From assembly GCF_900115505.1 (NCBI RefSeq), contig NZ_FOWQ01000010.1:160544-224543 (forward strand): a stretch of 64,000 nt of DNA. The letters run 5' to 3'. Below the pieces are notes generated by a model, which saw nothing but the letters and a program-made list of their open reading frames with translations, was not told where the DNA came from and did no database searches. This DNA is from Geodermatophilus dictyosporus. Its GTDB lineage: Bacteria > Actinomycetota > Actinomycetes > Mycobacteriales > Geodermatophilaceae. Positions 25,839 through 34,953 of this stretch are shown piece after piece; position 1 is the stretch's first letter; every line of letters starts with the position of its first letter. The position numbers and the translations under genes were made by a program.

Positions 25839-26033
25839 TCAGCGGTCCCTCGGCGGGACCTCGTACTCCTCGCAGATGGCCAGCCACACCCGGCGGACGG
25901 GCAGCCCCGCCTCGATCGCGTCGAGGGCTGTCCGGCCGCCCAGGGAGGAGAAGACGTGGTCGCGCGCCACGGTCTGCGCCCGCATCGACCCGAACTGGGC
26001 CTCGAGCCGGGACCAGAACTCCTGCAGGCGCAC
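25839..26033 (-). CDS. DUF3046 protein
   Basis: Small protein of 64 residues with the DUF3046 pattern [20 protein letters not shown] and [14 protein letters not shown]. Family members occur beside recA in many actinobacteria (Rv2738c). The function is unknown. GTG 26033 starts just before RLQEFW. It lies upstream of the recA promoter region, reading toward it. Confidence 0.85.
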   Translation of the reverse strand: MRLQEFWSRLEAQFGSMRAQTVARDHVFSSLGGRTALDAIEAGLPVRRVWLAICEEYEVPPRDR

Positions 26034-26075
26034 GTCCCCGACGCTAGCGCGCGGGACCGCGGCCGCCGTCGGCCC

Positions 26076-26081
26076 TAGGCT
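26076..26081 (+). promoter_or_regulatory. -10 box of microprotein gene
   Basis: TAGGCT, six bases before the GTG at 26088. Confidence 0.6.
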
Positions 26082-26087
26082 CGGGCC

Positions 26088-26198
26088 GTGTTCCCCACCA
26101 CCGGCTCGGCCACCTGGGACACCGTCCTGGAGATCGGCATCGCCCTGTGCATGCTCGTGACCCTGGTGCTCCTCTGGCGCGGCATGCGGGGCCGCTGA
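26088..26198 (+). CDS. 36-residue single-span membrane protein
   Basis: GTG start, stop at 26196-26198. The product has a short polar N-terminus (FPTTGSATWDT), one hydrophobic helix (VLEIGIALCMLVTLVLLW) and a basic end RGMRGR, the charge pattern of an N-out/C-in membrane anchor. A TAGGCT -10 box sits six bases before the GTG, the leaderless geometry shared by neighbouring genes. It lies divergent from DUF3046 and next to the MFS gene. It was not recognised by family, but promoter, topology and position make it a believable microprotein. Confidence 0.6.
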   Translation: MFPTTGSATWDTVLEIGIALCMLVTLVLLWRGMRGR

Positions 26199-26202
26199 AC
26201 GG

Positions 26203-27456
26203 TCACCGCCGGGCCCACACCACCGCCAGCGGGACGACCAGCGCCGCCGAGACCCCGGCCACCAGGCCGAAGCCGCCCACCGCCAGCAGCGGCCCGCCGA
26301 CCGCGCCGGCCACCGCCGCGCCCAGCCCCATCAGCAGGTCGGTCCCGCCCTGCGCGGTCGGCCGCACCTCCGCGGGCACCGACTCGGTGACCAGCGTCGA
26401 GCCCGCGATCAGCCCGCAGGACCAGCCCAGGCCGAGCAGCAGCAGCCCGGCGCCCAGCCGCCAGGCGGCCTCCGGCGGCGCCGTGCCGGCGATCGCCGCG
26501 GCGGACAGCAGCAGCGCTCCCCCGAGGGCGACCGTCGTCCGCCGCCCCGCGCGGTCGGCGAGCAGGCCGACGAGCGGGCTGAACAGGTACATGCCGGCCA
26601 CGTGCACGCTGATGACCAGCCCGACCAGCCGCAGCGTCGTCCCCTCGGGGCCGCCGGCGTGCCCCATGTGCACCGGCGTCATGACCATCACGCCGACCAT
26701 CACCGCGTGGGACACCACGACGGCGACCAGCCCGAGCCGCCCGCCCGGGTCGGCCCACACCGCCGCCAGCGCCGCCCGGGTGGCCCGCGGCGGGCGCGGG
26801 GCCGGCGGCCCGGCGCCGTCGCGCAGCCGGCGGGCCAGCAGCAGCGGGTCGGGGCGCAGCGCGGCCCACAGCCCGGCGGCGACGACGGCGAACACCGCGG
26901 CGGAGACGACGAACCCGCCGCCGAGCGCCGGCAGCCCGAGCGCCCCGGCCAGCCCGGCGCCGGGCGCGGCCAGCTGCGGGCCGAACACCGAGCCGACGGT
27001 GGTCGCCCAGACGACCAGCGACAGCGCCCGGCCGCGCCGCTCGGGGGCGGCGAGATCGGCGGCGGCGTAGCGCGCCTGCAGCCCGCACGCGGTCGAGGCG
27101 CCGAAGGCGAACAGGCCGGCCAGCAGCAGCGCCAGGGACGACAGTGCCGCCGCGACGACGGTCAGCGCGGCCCCGGCGAGGGCGACGGCGTACCCGGCGA
27201 CCAGGCCGGCGCGGCGCCCGGCGCGGTCCGACAGCCGCGCCAGCGGGACGGCCAGCACCGCGGCGCCGAGCACGCCCGCGGTCTGCCCGAGCCCCGCGGC
27301 CGAGTCGCTGCCCGAGACCTCGCGGGCGAGCAGGCCGCCGACGGTGATCCCGACGGTGACGCCCAGCCCGCCGAGCGCGACCGCGCCGGCGAGGACGCCG
27401 ACGGTGCGCCGCTGGACGCCCTCGACGTCGGGGCCGGCCGAGACGCCGGGGGTCAC
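26203..27456 (-). CDS. Major facilitator superfamily transporter
   Basis: Integral membrane transporter of 417 residues with twelve hydrophobic segments. The loop-2 signature is LARLSDRAGRRAGL and the matching second-half loop is LLADRAGRRTTVA, the MFS motif A. Drug or metabolite export is likely, but the substrate is unknown. GTG 27456 overlaps the acyl-CoA dehydrogenase stop by four bases, so the two genes are coupled in one operon. Confidence 0.92.
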   Translation of the reverse strand: MTPGVSAGPDVEGVQRRTVGVLAGAVALGGLGVTVGITVGGLLAREVSGSDSAAGLGQTAGVLGAAVLAVPLARLSDRAGRRAGLVAGYAVALAGAALTVVAAALSSLALLLAGLFAFGASTACGLQARYAAADLAAPERRGRALSLVVWATTVGSVFGPQLAAPGAGLAGALGLPALGGGFVVSAAVFAVVAAGLWAALRPDPLLLARRLRDGAGPPAPRPPRATRAALAAVWADPGGRLGLVAVVVSHAVMVGVMVMTPVHMGHAGGPEGTTLRLVGLVISVHVAGMYLFSPLVGLLADRAGRRTTVALGGALLLSAAAIAGTAPPEAAWRLGAGLLLLGLGWSCGLIAGSTLVTESVPAEVRPTAQGGTDLLMGLGAAVAGAVGGPLLAVGGFGLVAGVSAALVVPLAVVWARR

Positions 27457-28598
27457 AGTCCCAGCGAGCGGCCGATGATCTCCCGCATGATCTCGTTGGT
27501 GCCGCCGTAGATGGACTGGACGCGGGCGTCGCGCCAGGCCTTCGACACCGGGTACTCGTCCATGTAGCCGTAGCCGCCGTGCAGCTGCAGGCAGCGGTCG
27601 GCCACCTTGTTCTGCAGCTCGGTCGTCCAGTACTTGGCCATCGCCGCGTCGACGGCGTCGAGCTCGCCGTCGTTGTGCCGGCGCACGCACTCGTCGACGA
27701 AGGTGCGGGCGATCGTCGTCTCGGTGTGCAGCTCCGCGAGGACGAACCGGCTGTGCTGGAAGCTGCCGACCGGCCGGCCGAACGCCGTCCGGGAGGTGAC
27801 GTACTCGCGGGTGCGCGCCAGCACCGTCTCGGCCGAGGCGACCGCGCCGACGGCGATCGACAGCCGCTCCTGCGGCAGGTTGCCCATGAGGTGGGCGAAG
27901 CCGCCGTTCTCCCGGCCGAGCAGGTTCTCCGCGGGCACGCGGACGTCGTCGAAGAACAGCTCGGCGGTGTCCTGTGCCTTCAGGCCGACCTTGTCCAGGT
28001 TGCGGCCGCGGCTGAAGCCCGGCATCCCCCGCTCGACGACGAGCAGGCTGGTGCCCTTCGAGCCCGGGGCGTCGGGGTCGGTGCGCGCGACCACGATGAC
28101 GAGGTCGGCGTTGATGCCGTTGGTGATGAAGGTCTTGGCGCCGTTGAGCACCCACGAGTCGCCGTCGCGGCGGGCGGTGGTGCGGATCGCCTGCAGGTCG
28201 CTGCCGGTGCCGGGCTCGGTCATGGCGATCGCGGTGATCAGCTCGCCGCGGCAGAAGCCGGGCAGCCAGCGCTCCGCCTGCTCCTCGGTGCAGAGGTCGC
28301 GCAGGTAGGGGGCGACGACGTCGTCGTGCAGGGTGAAGCCGACGCCGGTGGCGCCGATGCGGGTCAGCTCCTCGTTGAGGACGGCGTTGTAGCGGAAGTC
28401 GCGGACCCCGCCGCCGCCCCACCGCTCGTCGACGTCGAAGCCGAGCAGCCCCTGCTCGCCGCCGGAGAGCCACACGTCGCGCGGGACGATGCCCTCGCGT
28501 TCCCACTGGTCGTGGAACGGGGCGACGGTCTTCTCCGCCCAGTCGCGGACCATGCGGCGGAAGTCCTCGTGCTCGGCCTCGTAGAGCGAGTGGCGCAT
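27453..28598 (-). CDS. Acyl-CoA dehydrogenase
   Basis: FAD-dependent enzyme of 381 residues that introduces the alpha-beta double bond into acyl-CoAs. Motifs: IAMTEPGTGSDLQAI and FITNGINADLVIV (FAD contact), GRPVGSFQHSRF, and LHGGYGYMDEYPV with the catalytic-base region, ending SIYGGTNEIMREIIGR. It resembles long-chain or general ACADs. ATG 28598 is chosen by homology; no good ribosome site. Coupled to the MFS gene downstream. Confidence 0.94.
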   Translation of the reverse strand: MRHSLYEAEHEDFRRMVRDWAEKTVAPFHDQWEREGIVPRDVWLSGGEQGLLGFDVDERWGGGGVRDFRYNAVLNEELTRIGATGVGFTLHDDVVAPYLRDLCTEEQAERWLPGFCRGELITAIAMTEPGTGSDLQAIRTTARRDGDSWVLNGAKTFITNGINADLVIVVARTDPDAPGSKGTSLLVVERGMPGFSRGRNLDKVGLKAQDTAELFFDDVRVPAENLLGRENGGFAHLMGNLPQERLSIAVGAVASAETVLARTREYVTSRTAFGRPVGSFQHSRFVLAELHTETTIARTFVDECVRRHNDGELDAVDAAMAKYWTTELQNKVADRCLQLHGGYGYMDEYPVSKAWRDARVQSIYGGTNEIMREIIGRSLGL

Positions 28599-28701
28599 GC
28601 CCGGCAGTGTGCCCCAGAGCACCCCAGGACCGGGCGACCCCGTTCGGCTGTGGGCGCACCGGCCGCGTCCGCGCAGGCCAGCGGACTGTCGTACCCGCGG
28701 G

Positions 28702-28707
28702 GACACT
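28702..28707 (+). promoter_or_regulatory. -10-like GACACT before lhr
   Basis: GACACT six bases before the GTG of lhr. The same sequence and spacing recurs before nei at 34942-34947. Confidence 0.5.
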
Positions 28708-28713
28708 GGGGGC

Positions 28714-31700
28714 GTGCCCGCTCTCGACCGGTTCTCCGAGCCCACCCGGGCCTGGTTCACCGGCGCCTTCGCCGCGCCCACGGCCGCCCAGGAGGGCGCG
28801 TGGCAGGCCATCAGCAGCGGTGACCACGCGCTCGTCGTGGCCCCCACCGGCTCGGGCAAGACGCTGGCGGCGTTCCTGTGGTCGCTCGACCGGCTGACCG
28901 CCACCCCGCCGCTCGACGAGGGCCGGCGCTGCCGGGTGCTCTACGTCTCCCCGCTCAAGGCGCTGGCCGTCGACGTCGAGCGCAACCTGCGCGCGCCGCT
29001 GACGGGCATCGGCCAGGCGGCGATGCGACTGGGCCTGCCGCGGCCGGAGATCTCGGTCGGCATCCGCTCCGGCGACACCCCCGCCGACGAGCGGCGGGCC
29101 TTCACCCGGCGGCCCACCGACATCCTCATCACCACGCCCGAGTCGCTGTTCCTGCTGCTCACCAGCTCCGCGCGGGAGGCGCTGCGCGGGGTGGAGACGG
29201 TGATCGTCGACGAGGTGCACGCGGTCACCGACAGCAAGCGCGGCGCGCACCTGGCGGTCTCCCTCGACCGGCTCGACGAGCTGCTCGACCGCCCGGCGCA
29301 GCGGATCGGCCTGTCGGCGACGGTGCGCCCGATCGAGGAGGTCGCCACCTACCTCGCGGGCGGGCGGCCGGTGCAGGTGGTGCAGCCGCCGTCGGTCAAG
29401 GAGTGGGACCTCTCGGTCGTCGTCCCGGTCGAGGACATGAGCGCCCTCGGCCAGCCCACCGGCGAGCTGGAGGGGTCGGCGGCCGGCGACCAGCCGCGGA
29501 CGTCGATCTGGCCGGCGGTCGAGGAGCGGGTGCTCGACCTGGTGCAGGCGCACCGCAGCACGATCGTGTTCGCCAACTCCCGGCGGCTGGCCGAGCGGCT
29601 GACCAGCCGGCTCAACGAGATGGCCTACGAGCGGGCCACCGGGGAGGAGGTGCCGCCGGGCACCAACGCCGCCGCGCTGGTGGCCCAGGCCGGTGCCGGC
29701 GGCGGCGTCCCCGAGGGCGTGCAGCCGGTCGCCGCGGCCCACCACGGGTCGGTGTCGCGCGAGCAGCGGGCGGTGGTGGAGGAGGCGCTGAAGTCCGGCC
29801 GGCTGCCGGCGGTGGTGGCGACGTCCTCGCTGGAGCTCGGCATCGACATGGGCTCGGTCGACCTCGTCGTCCAGGTCGAGGCGCCGCCCACCGTCGCCGC
29901 CGGCCTGCAGCGGGTCGGGCGTGCCGGGCACCAGGTGGGCGCGGTCAGCCGCGGCGTGCTGTTCCCCAAGTACCGCGGCGACCTCGTGCAGTGCGCGCTG
30001 GTGGCCGAGCGGATGAAGGCCGGCGCGATCGAGTCGATCCGCTACCTGCGCAACCCGCTCGACGTGCTCGCCCAGCAGGTCGTGGCGATCGTGTCGGAGG
30101 GCCCGCGCACGGTCGAGGAAGTCGGCGCGCTGCTGCGCCGGTCGGCGCCGTTCTCCGGCCTGCCCGACTCCGCGCTGCACGCCGTGCTCGACATGCTCGC
30201 CGGCCGCTACCCCTCCGACGCGTTCGCCGAGCTGCGCCCGCGGCTGACCTGGGACCGGGTCACCGACACCCTCACCGCCCGCAGCGGCGCGCAGCGGCTG
30301 GCCGTCACCAGCGGCGGCACCATCCCCGACCGCGGGCTGTTCGGCGTCTTCCTCGTCGGCGGCGAGGGGTCGGGCGGGCGCCGGGTCGGCGAGCTCGACG
30401 AGGAGATGGTCTACGAGTCGCGGGTGGGCGACGTCTTCCTGCTCGGCTCGTCGTCGTGGCGCATCGAGGAGATCACCCACGACCGGGTGCTGGTCTCCCC
30501 CGCGCCCGGGCAGCCCGGGAAGATGCCGTTCTGGCACGGCGACGCCCCCGGCCGGCCGCTGGAGCTGGGCCGCGCGCTGGGCGCGTTCCTGCGCGAGGTC
30601 GGCTCGGCCACGCCGGAGCGGGGCCGCGAGCGCGCGCAGGCGGCCGGGCTCGACGACTGGGGCGCGGCCAACCTGCTCGCCTACCTCGCCGAGCAGAAGG
30701 CGGCCACCGGCCACCTGCCCGACGACCGCACGCTGCTGGTCGAGCGGTTCCGCGACGAGCTGGGCGACTGGCGGCTGGTCGTGCACTCCCCCTTCGGCGC
30801 GCAGGTCAACGCCCCGTGGGCGCTGGTCCTCGCCGCCCGGCTGCGCGAGCGCTACGGCGTCGACGTCGCCTCGATGCACTCCGACGACGGCATCGTGCTG
30901 CGGCTGCCCGACACCACCGGCGAGCCGCCGGAGGCCGACCTCGCCGTCCTCGACCCCGACGACGTCGAGCGCGAGGTGACCGCGGAGGTCGGCACCTCGG
31001 CGCTGTTCGCCAGCCGCTTCCGCGAGTGCGCCGCCCGCGCGCTGCTGCTGCCCCGCCGCGACCCGCGCCGCCGCACCCCGCTGTGGCAGCAGCGCCAGCG
31101 CGCCGCCCAGCTGCTCAGCGTGGCCGGCGAGTTCTCCTCCTTCCCCATCACGCTCGAGGCCGCCCGCGAGGTGCTGCAGGACGTCTACGACGTGCCGGGC
31201 CTGGTCGAGCTGATGCGCGACGTGCGGTCGCGGCGGGTCCGGGTGGTCGACGTGCAGACCCAGGCCGCCTCGCCGTTCGCCCAGTCGCTGCTGTTCGGCT
31301 ACGTCGGGCAGTTCCTGTACGAGGGCGACGCCCCGCTGGCCGAGCGCCGGGCGCAGGCGCTGGCCCTGGACACCGGCCTGCTCGCCGAGCTGCTCGGCCG
31401 CTCGGAGCTGCGCGAGCTGCTCGACGCGGAGGCACTGGCCGAGGTGGAGCGGGAGCTGCAGCGGCTGCCGGCCGAGCGGCACCCCCGCGACGTCGACGGC
31501 GCCTCCGACCTGCTGCGCGGGATCGGCGACCTCACCCCCGCCGAGGCGGCGCAGCGCGGCATCCCCGCGGAGTGGCTGGCGGAGCTGGTGGCCTCCCGCC
31601 GCGCCATCGTCGTGCGGATCGCCGGCGAGGAGCGGCACGTCGCCATCGAGGACGCCGGCCGGCTGCGCGACGCGCTGGGCACCGCGCTGCCCGTGGGCGT

Positions 31701-33318
31701 CCCCGAGGCGTTCACCGAGCCGGTCGCCGACCCGCTGGGCGACCTGGTCGGCCGCTACGCCCGCACGCACGGGCCCGTCCAGCCGGCCCAGGTCGCCACC
31801 CGGCTCGGGCTCGGCGTCGCCGTCGTCACCGCGACGCTGCAGCGGCTGGTGGGGACCGGCCGGCTGGTCACCGGCGAGTTCCGGCCCGGCGGCACCGGGC
31901 AGGAGTGGTGCGACGCCGACGTGCTGCGCTCGGTGCGCCGCCGCAGCCTGGCCAAGCTCCGCCAGGAGGTCGAGCCGGTGCCGATCGGCACGCTGGCCCG
32001 GTTCACGCCGTCGTGGCAGTCGGTCGGCAGCCGGATGCGCGGGGTCGACGGCGTGCTGGCCGTGGTCGAGCAGCTCGCCGGGGCGCTGGTGCCGGCCAGC
32101 GCGCTGGAGACGCTGGTGCTGCCCACCCGGGTGCGCGACTACTCCCCCGCGATGCTCGACGAGCTGACCAGCGCCGGCGAGGTGCTGTGGGCGGGGGCCG
32201 GCGGGCTGCCCGGCGGCGACGGCTGGGTGAGCCTGGTCCCGGCCGACCTCGCGCCGCTGCTGCTGCCCGACCCGGTGGAGCTGCCGGAGGAGGGCGGCGT
32301 CGCCTCCGCGGTCCTCGAGCAGCTGTCGGCCGGGCAGGCGGTGTTCTTCCGCGGGCTGTCCGACCTCGTCGGCGCCACCGACGACACCGCGCTGGCCGAC
32401 GTCGTGTGGGACCTGGTCTGGGCCGGGCTGCTGACGAACGACACCCTCGCCCCGCTGCGCACCCGGCTGGCCGGCGGCGGCACGCACAAGCGGGCGCCCG
32501 CGCCGCCGCGCGCCCGGGTCGACCGCAGCCGCTACGGCCGGCCCCGGCTCGGCCGCCCGGCGTTGCCCACCCGCACCGGCCCGCCCACGGTGGCCGGCCG
32601 GTGGTCGCGGCTGCCCGAGCGCGAGCCCAACCCCACCCGGCGCACCACCGCCCGCGCCGAGGCGCTGCTCGAGCGGCACGGCGTGCTCACCCGCGGCGCG
32701 GTCGTGGCCGAGCAGGTGCCGGGCGGGTTCTCCGCGGTCTACCCGGTGCTGCGCGCGTTCGAGGAGAACAACCGGGCGCGGCGCGGCTACTTCGTCGAGA
32801 CCCTCGGCGCCGCCCAGTTCGGCACGCCCGGCTCGGTCGACCGGCTGCGCGCCTTCGCCACCCCCGACCGGGCACCCGAGGGCGCCGTGGTGCTGGCGGC
32901 CACCGACCCGGCCAACGTCTACGGGGCGGCCCTCCCCTGGCCCGACCGAGGCGGCCCGGCCGAGGGTGACTCCGCCGAGCAGGTCGCCGTCGACGTCGGC
33001 GAGGGCACCGGCGGCGGGCGGCGGGCCAGCGGCCACCGCGCCGGGCGCAAGGCCGGCGCGCTGGTCGTGCTCGTCGACGGCGACCTGGTGCTCTACGTCG
33101 AGCGCGGCGGCAAGTCGCTGCTGTCGTTCACCGAGGACGAGCAGACGCTCAAGGAGGCGGCGACCGCGCTGTCGGGCGCCGTCGCCGCCGGTGCGCTGGG
33201 CCGGATGGTGGTGCAGAAGGCCGACGGTGCCTCGGTGCACCAGGACACCCCGCTGTCGGCCGCGCTGCAGGCCGCGGGCTTCGCCGCCACCCCGCGGGGC
33301 CTGCGCCTCCGGGGCTGA
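28714..33318 (+). CDS. lhr: Lhr-family ATP-dependent DNA helicase
   Basis: Very large superfamily-2 helicase of 1534 residues, close to the 1513-residue mycobacterial Lhr. The first 850 residues hold the Lhr core: Walker A APTGSGKTLAAFLWSL, motif II VIVDEVHAV, SAT (GLSATVRPIEEV), and motif VI in QRVGRAGHQVGAVSR, plus a winged helix. The rest is the Lhr C-terminal extension with further winged-helix-like parts. Mycobacterial Lhr translocates 3'-5' on single-stranded DNA, unwinds RNA:DNA hybrids and is damage-induced. GTG 28714 is leaderless by context. Mycobacteria place nei next to lhr; here two genes intervene. Confidence 0.96.
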   Translation: MPALDRFSEPTRAWFTGAFAAPTAAQEGAWQAISSGDHALVVAPTGSGKTLAAFLWSLDRLTATPPLDEGRRCRVLYVSPLKALAVDVERNLRAPLTGIGQAAMRLGLPRPEISVGIRSGDTPADERRAFTRRPTDILITTPESLFLLLTSSAREALRGVETVIVDEVHAVTDSKRGAHLAVSLDRLDELLDRPAQRIGLSATVRPIEEVATYLAGGRPVQVVQPPSVKEWDLSVVVPVEDMSALGQPTGELEGSAAGDQPRTSIWPAVEERVLDLVQAHRSTIVFANSRRLAERLTSRLNEMAYERATGEEVPPGTNAAALVAQAGAGGGVPEGVQPVAAAHHGSVSREQRAVVEEALKSGRLPAVVATSSLELGIDMGSVDLVVQVEAPPTVAAGLQRVGRAGHQVGAVSRGVLFPKYRGDLVQCALVAERMKAGAIESIRYLRNPLDVLAQQVVAIVSEGPRTVEEVGALLRRSAPFSGLPDSALHAVLDMLAGRYPSDAFAELRPRLTWDRVTDTLTARSGAQRLAVTSGGTIPDRGLFGVFLVGGEGSGGRRVGELDEEMVYESRVGDVFLLGSSSWRIEEITHDRVLVSPAPGQPGKMPFWHGDAPGRPLELGRALGAFLREVGSATPERGRERAQAAGLDDWGAANLLAYLAEQKAATGHLPDDRTLLVERFRDELGDWRLVVHSPFGAQVNAPWALVLAARLRERYGVDVASMHSDDGIVLRLPDTTGEPPEADLAVLDPDDVEREVTAEVGTSALFASRFRECAARALLLPRRDPRRRTPLWQQRQRAAQLLSVAGEFSSFPITLEAAREVLQDVYDVPGLVELMRDVRSRRVRVVDVQTQAASPFAQSLLFGYVGQFLYEGDAPLAERRAQALALDTGLLAELLGRSELRELLDAEALAEVERELQRLPAERHPRDVDGASDLLRGIGDLTPAEAAQRGIPAEWLAELVASRRAIVVRIAGEERHVAIEDAGRLRDALGTALPVGVPEAFTEPVADPLGDLVGRYARTHGPVQPAQVATRLGLGVAVVTATLQRLVGTGRLVTGEFRPGGTGQEWCDADVLRSVRRRSLAKLRQEVEPVPIGTLARFTPSWQSVGSRMRGVDGVLAVVEQLAGALVPASALETLVLPTRVRDYSPAMLDELTSAGEVLWAGAGGLPGGDGWVSLVPADLAPLLLPDPVELPEEGGVASAVLEQLSAGQAVFFRGLSDLVGATDDTALADVVWDLVWAGLLTNDTLAPLRTRLAGGGTHKRAPAPPRARVDRSRYGRPRLGRPALPTRTGPPTVAGRWSRLPEREPNPTRRTTARAEALLERHGVLTRGAVVAEQVPGGFSAVYPVLRAFEENNRARRGYFVETLGAAQFGTPGSVDRLRAFATPDRAPEGAVVLAATDPANVYGAALPWPDRGGPAEGDSAEQVAVDVGEGTGGGRRASGHRAGRKAGALVVLVDGDLVLYVERGGKSLLSFTEDEQTLKEAATALSGAVAAGALGRMVVQKADGASVHQDTPLSAALQAAGFAATPRGLRLRG

Positions 33319-33380
33319 CCGGCACCGGGCGGCACCCGCGTACCGTGGACCGTCGCAGTCGTGAGGGATGAGGGACAGAC

Positions 33381-34241
33381 ATGGCAGCCGGCACGGTCCG
33401 CTGGTTCGACGCGGACAAGGGCTTCGGGTTCATCGAGGCGCAGGACGGCGGGGACGACGTCTTCGTCCACTTCTCGGCGATCGAGGACACCGGCGGCTTC
33501 CGCACCCTCGAGGAGGGGCAGGCGGTCGACTTCGACGCCACCGAGGGCCCGCGCGGTCCGCAGGCCGAGCGGGTGCGCCCGGTGGGCGGCGCCCCCCGCG
33601 GCCGCCGGGACGACCGTGGCGACCGCGACCGGGGCGGCCGCGACCGAGGCGCCCGCGACGACCGCGGTGGGCGCGACGACCGCGGGCGCGGTGGCTCTCG
33701 TACCCCGCGCGGCATCGTCGTCCAGGGCACCGTGACTCGCTTCGACGCCGACCGCGGGTTCGGGTTCATCGTCCCCGAGGACGTCTTCGTGCACGTCTCG
33801 GCGGTGTCCCGCGGCGGCGACCTCGAGGAGGGCGACCGCGTCGAGTTCGAGCTCGTCGAGGGCAACCGCGGGCTGCAGGCCGAGGCCGTGCGCCTGCTCC
33901 CGCCGGCCGGCCGGGGCAGCGGCTACGACCGCCCGGCGCCCCGGGAGCGCCGTGACGACCGCCGTGACGACCGCGGTGGCCGCGACCAGCGGCCCGCGCG
34001 CCCGGCCCGCGGCGGCGACGCACCGCAGGGCGACGCCGAGGGCACCGTGCAGTGGTTCGACTCCGGCAAGGGCTTCGGGTTCATCACGCCCGACGACGGC
34101 GGCGACGACGTGTTCGTGCACTTCTCCGAGATCGCCGAGGACGGCGGCTACCGGGAGCTCGAGGAGGGCCAGCGGGTGGCCTTCACCCGGACCTCGGGTG
34201 CGCGCGGGACGAGCGCGACCGGCGTCCGCCCGCTGAGCTGA
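33381..34241 (+). CDS. Triple cold-shock-domain protein with RGG/RD-rich linkers
   Basis: Protein of 286 residues built from three complete cold-shock domains: about 3-67, 114-173 and 220-285. Each has RNP1 (KGFGFI, RGFGFI, KGFGFI) and RNP2 (VFVHF, VFVHV, VFVHF); the second has a shortened loop between them. Two linkers (68-113, 174-219) are Arg/Asp/Gly-rich, like RGG segments, so they are disordered and charge-mixed. Ordinary bacterial CSPs have one domain of about 67 residues. ATG 33381 follows a GGGA ribosome site. A role as a multivalent RNA chaperone is inferred; 62 bases separate it from lhr. Confidence 0.9.
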   Translation: MAAGTVRWFDADKGFGFIEAQDGGDDVFVHFSAIEDTGGFRTLEEGQAVDFDATEGPRGPQAERVRPVGGAPRGRRDDRGDRDRGGRDRGARDDRGGRDDRGRGGSRTPRGIVVQGTVTRFDADRGFGFIVPEDVFVHVSAVSRGGDLEEGDRVEFELVEGNRGLQAEAVRLLPPAGRGSGYDRPAPRERRDDRRDDRGGRDQRPARPARGGDAPQGDAEGTVQWFDSGKGFGFITPDDGGDDVFVHFSEIAEDGGYRELEEGQRVAFTRTSGARGTSATGVRPLS

Positions 34242-34260
34242 CGAGGGACCCTCCTGCCCG

Positions 34261-34887
34261 TCACCGGCGGCGGCGCAGCCAGGGGGCGAACCAGCGGGTC
34301 AGCCGTGGCATGACGACGTGGCCGAGCAGCACGACCACGACGACCGCCGACAGCAGCAGCCGGGCCGGCAGGGGCCACGAGGCCGCGTGCGGGCTCACCA
34401 GCAGCTGGAAGCCCAGCGTGATGACGAAGACCGCCGCGGTGGTCAGCACGGTCAGCTTCCACCGCGGGCCGGGCCGCGCCGGCGTCAGGGCGGTGAAGAA
34501 GCTGTCCAGCCCGGCCACCCGGGCGTAGTCGACCGACTCGGTCAGGTGCTCCACGCGGGACAGGGCGGCGCGCCGCTCAGCCGAGCGCTCCCAGCGGGCC
34601 AGCGACTCGCCGTCGGCGAACCGGTAGACGAGGTGGTAGCGGGTCGACCCGGGACCCGGCCGCAGCAGGCTGGTGCCGAGGTTGCCGGGGAACTCCGCGG
34701 CCTGCCCGAGGACGTCGGCCGCCCAGCGCTCGAAGGCCTCGCGCTGGTCGGCCCGCACGTCGCGGGCGACCGTCACGGTCACCGGCTCGGCGGTGTCCTC
34801 CACCGCCTCGGGCGCGGTGACCGGGGAGCTCGTCGGGCGGTCGCGTCGCAGCACGGGAGGACCAGCGCACCGGCGGACCGCCGTCAT
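34261..34887 (-). CDS. Antibiotic biosynthesis monooxygenase (ABM)-domain membrane protein
   Basis: Protein of 208 residues. An ABM-type ferredoxin-like domain occupies about 30-130 (VTVTVARDVRADQREAFERW, FPGNLGTSLLRPG, YHLVYRFADGESLARW), followed by two membrane helices near the C-terminus (WKLTVLTTAAVFVITLGFQL and LPARLLLSAVVVVVLLGHVV) and an Arg-rich end. This combination is the COG3224 type; no clear substrate. ATG 34887 is tentative, and GTG codons about 28 residues later are alternatives. It converges on the CSD gene. Confidence 0.75.
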   Translation of the reverse strand: MTAVRRCAGPPVLRRDRPTSSPVTAPEAVEDTAEPVTVTVARDVRADQREAFERWAADVLGQAAEFPGNLGTSLLRPGPGSTRYHLVYRFADGESLARWERSAERRAALSRVEHLTESVDYARVAGLDSFFTALTPARPGPRWKLTVLTTAAVFVITLGFQLLVSPHAASWPLPARLLLSAVVVVVLLGHVVMPRLTRWFAPWLRRRR

Positions 34888-34941
34888 CCCACCGGCGGCG
34901 TGACCTGCACCGCCTCCCGGGCACCGCGGATGCCGCCGGAG

Positions 34942-34947
34942 GACACT
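34942..34947 (+). promoter_or_regulatory. -10-like GACACT before nei
   Basis: GACACT six bases before GTG 34954, in the same context (GGACACTGGGG) as upstream of lhr. Confidence 0.5.
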
Positions 34948-34953
34948 GGGGCC

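Noticed and set aside
28681..28716. RecA-independent (PafBC-type) damage promoter before lhr
   Set aside because: CTGTCGTAC looks like the -35-type element, but the spacer to the -10 is one base short of the N8 rule and the match is partial.
26203..33240. Very long minus-strand open frame across lhr
   Set aside because: It is a GC-rich shadow frame; only its C-terminal part at 26203-27456 matches a real (MFS) protein, while the plus-strand Lhr frame has clear helicase motifs.
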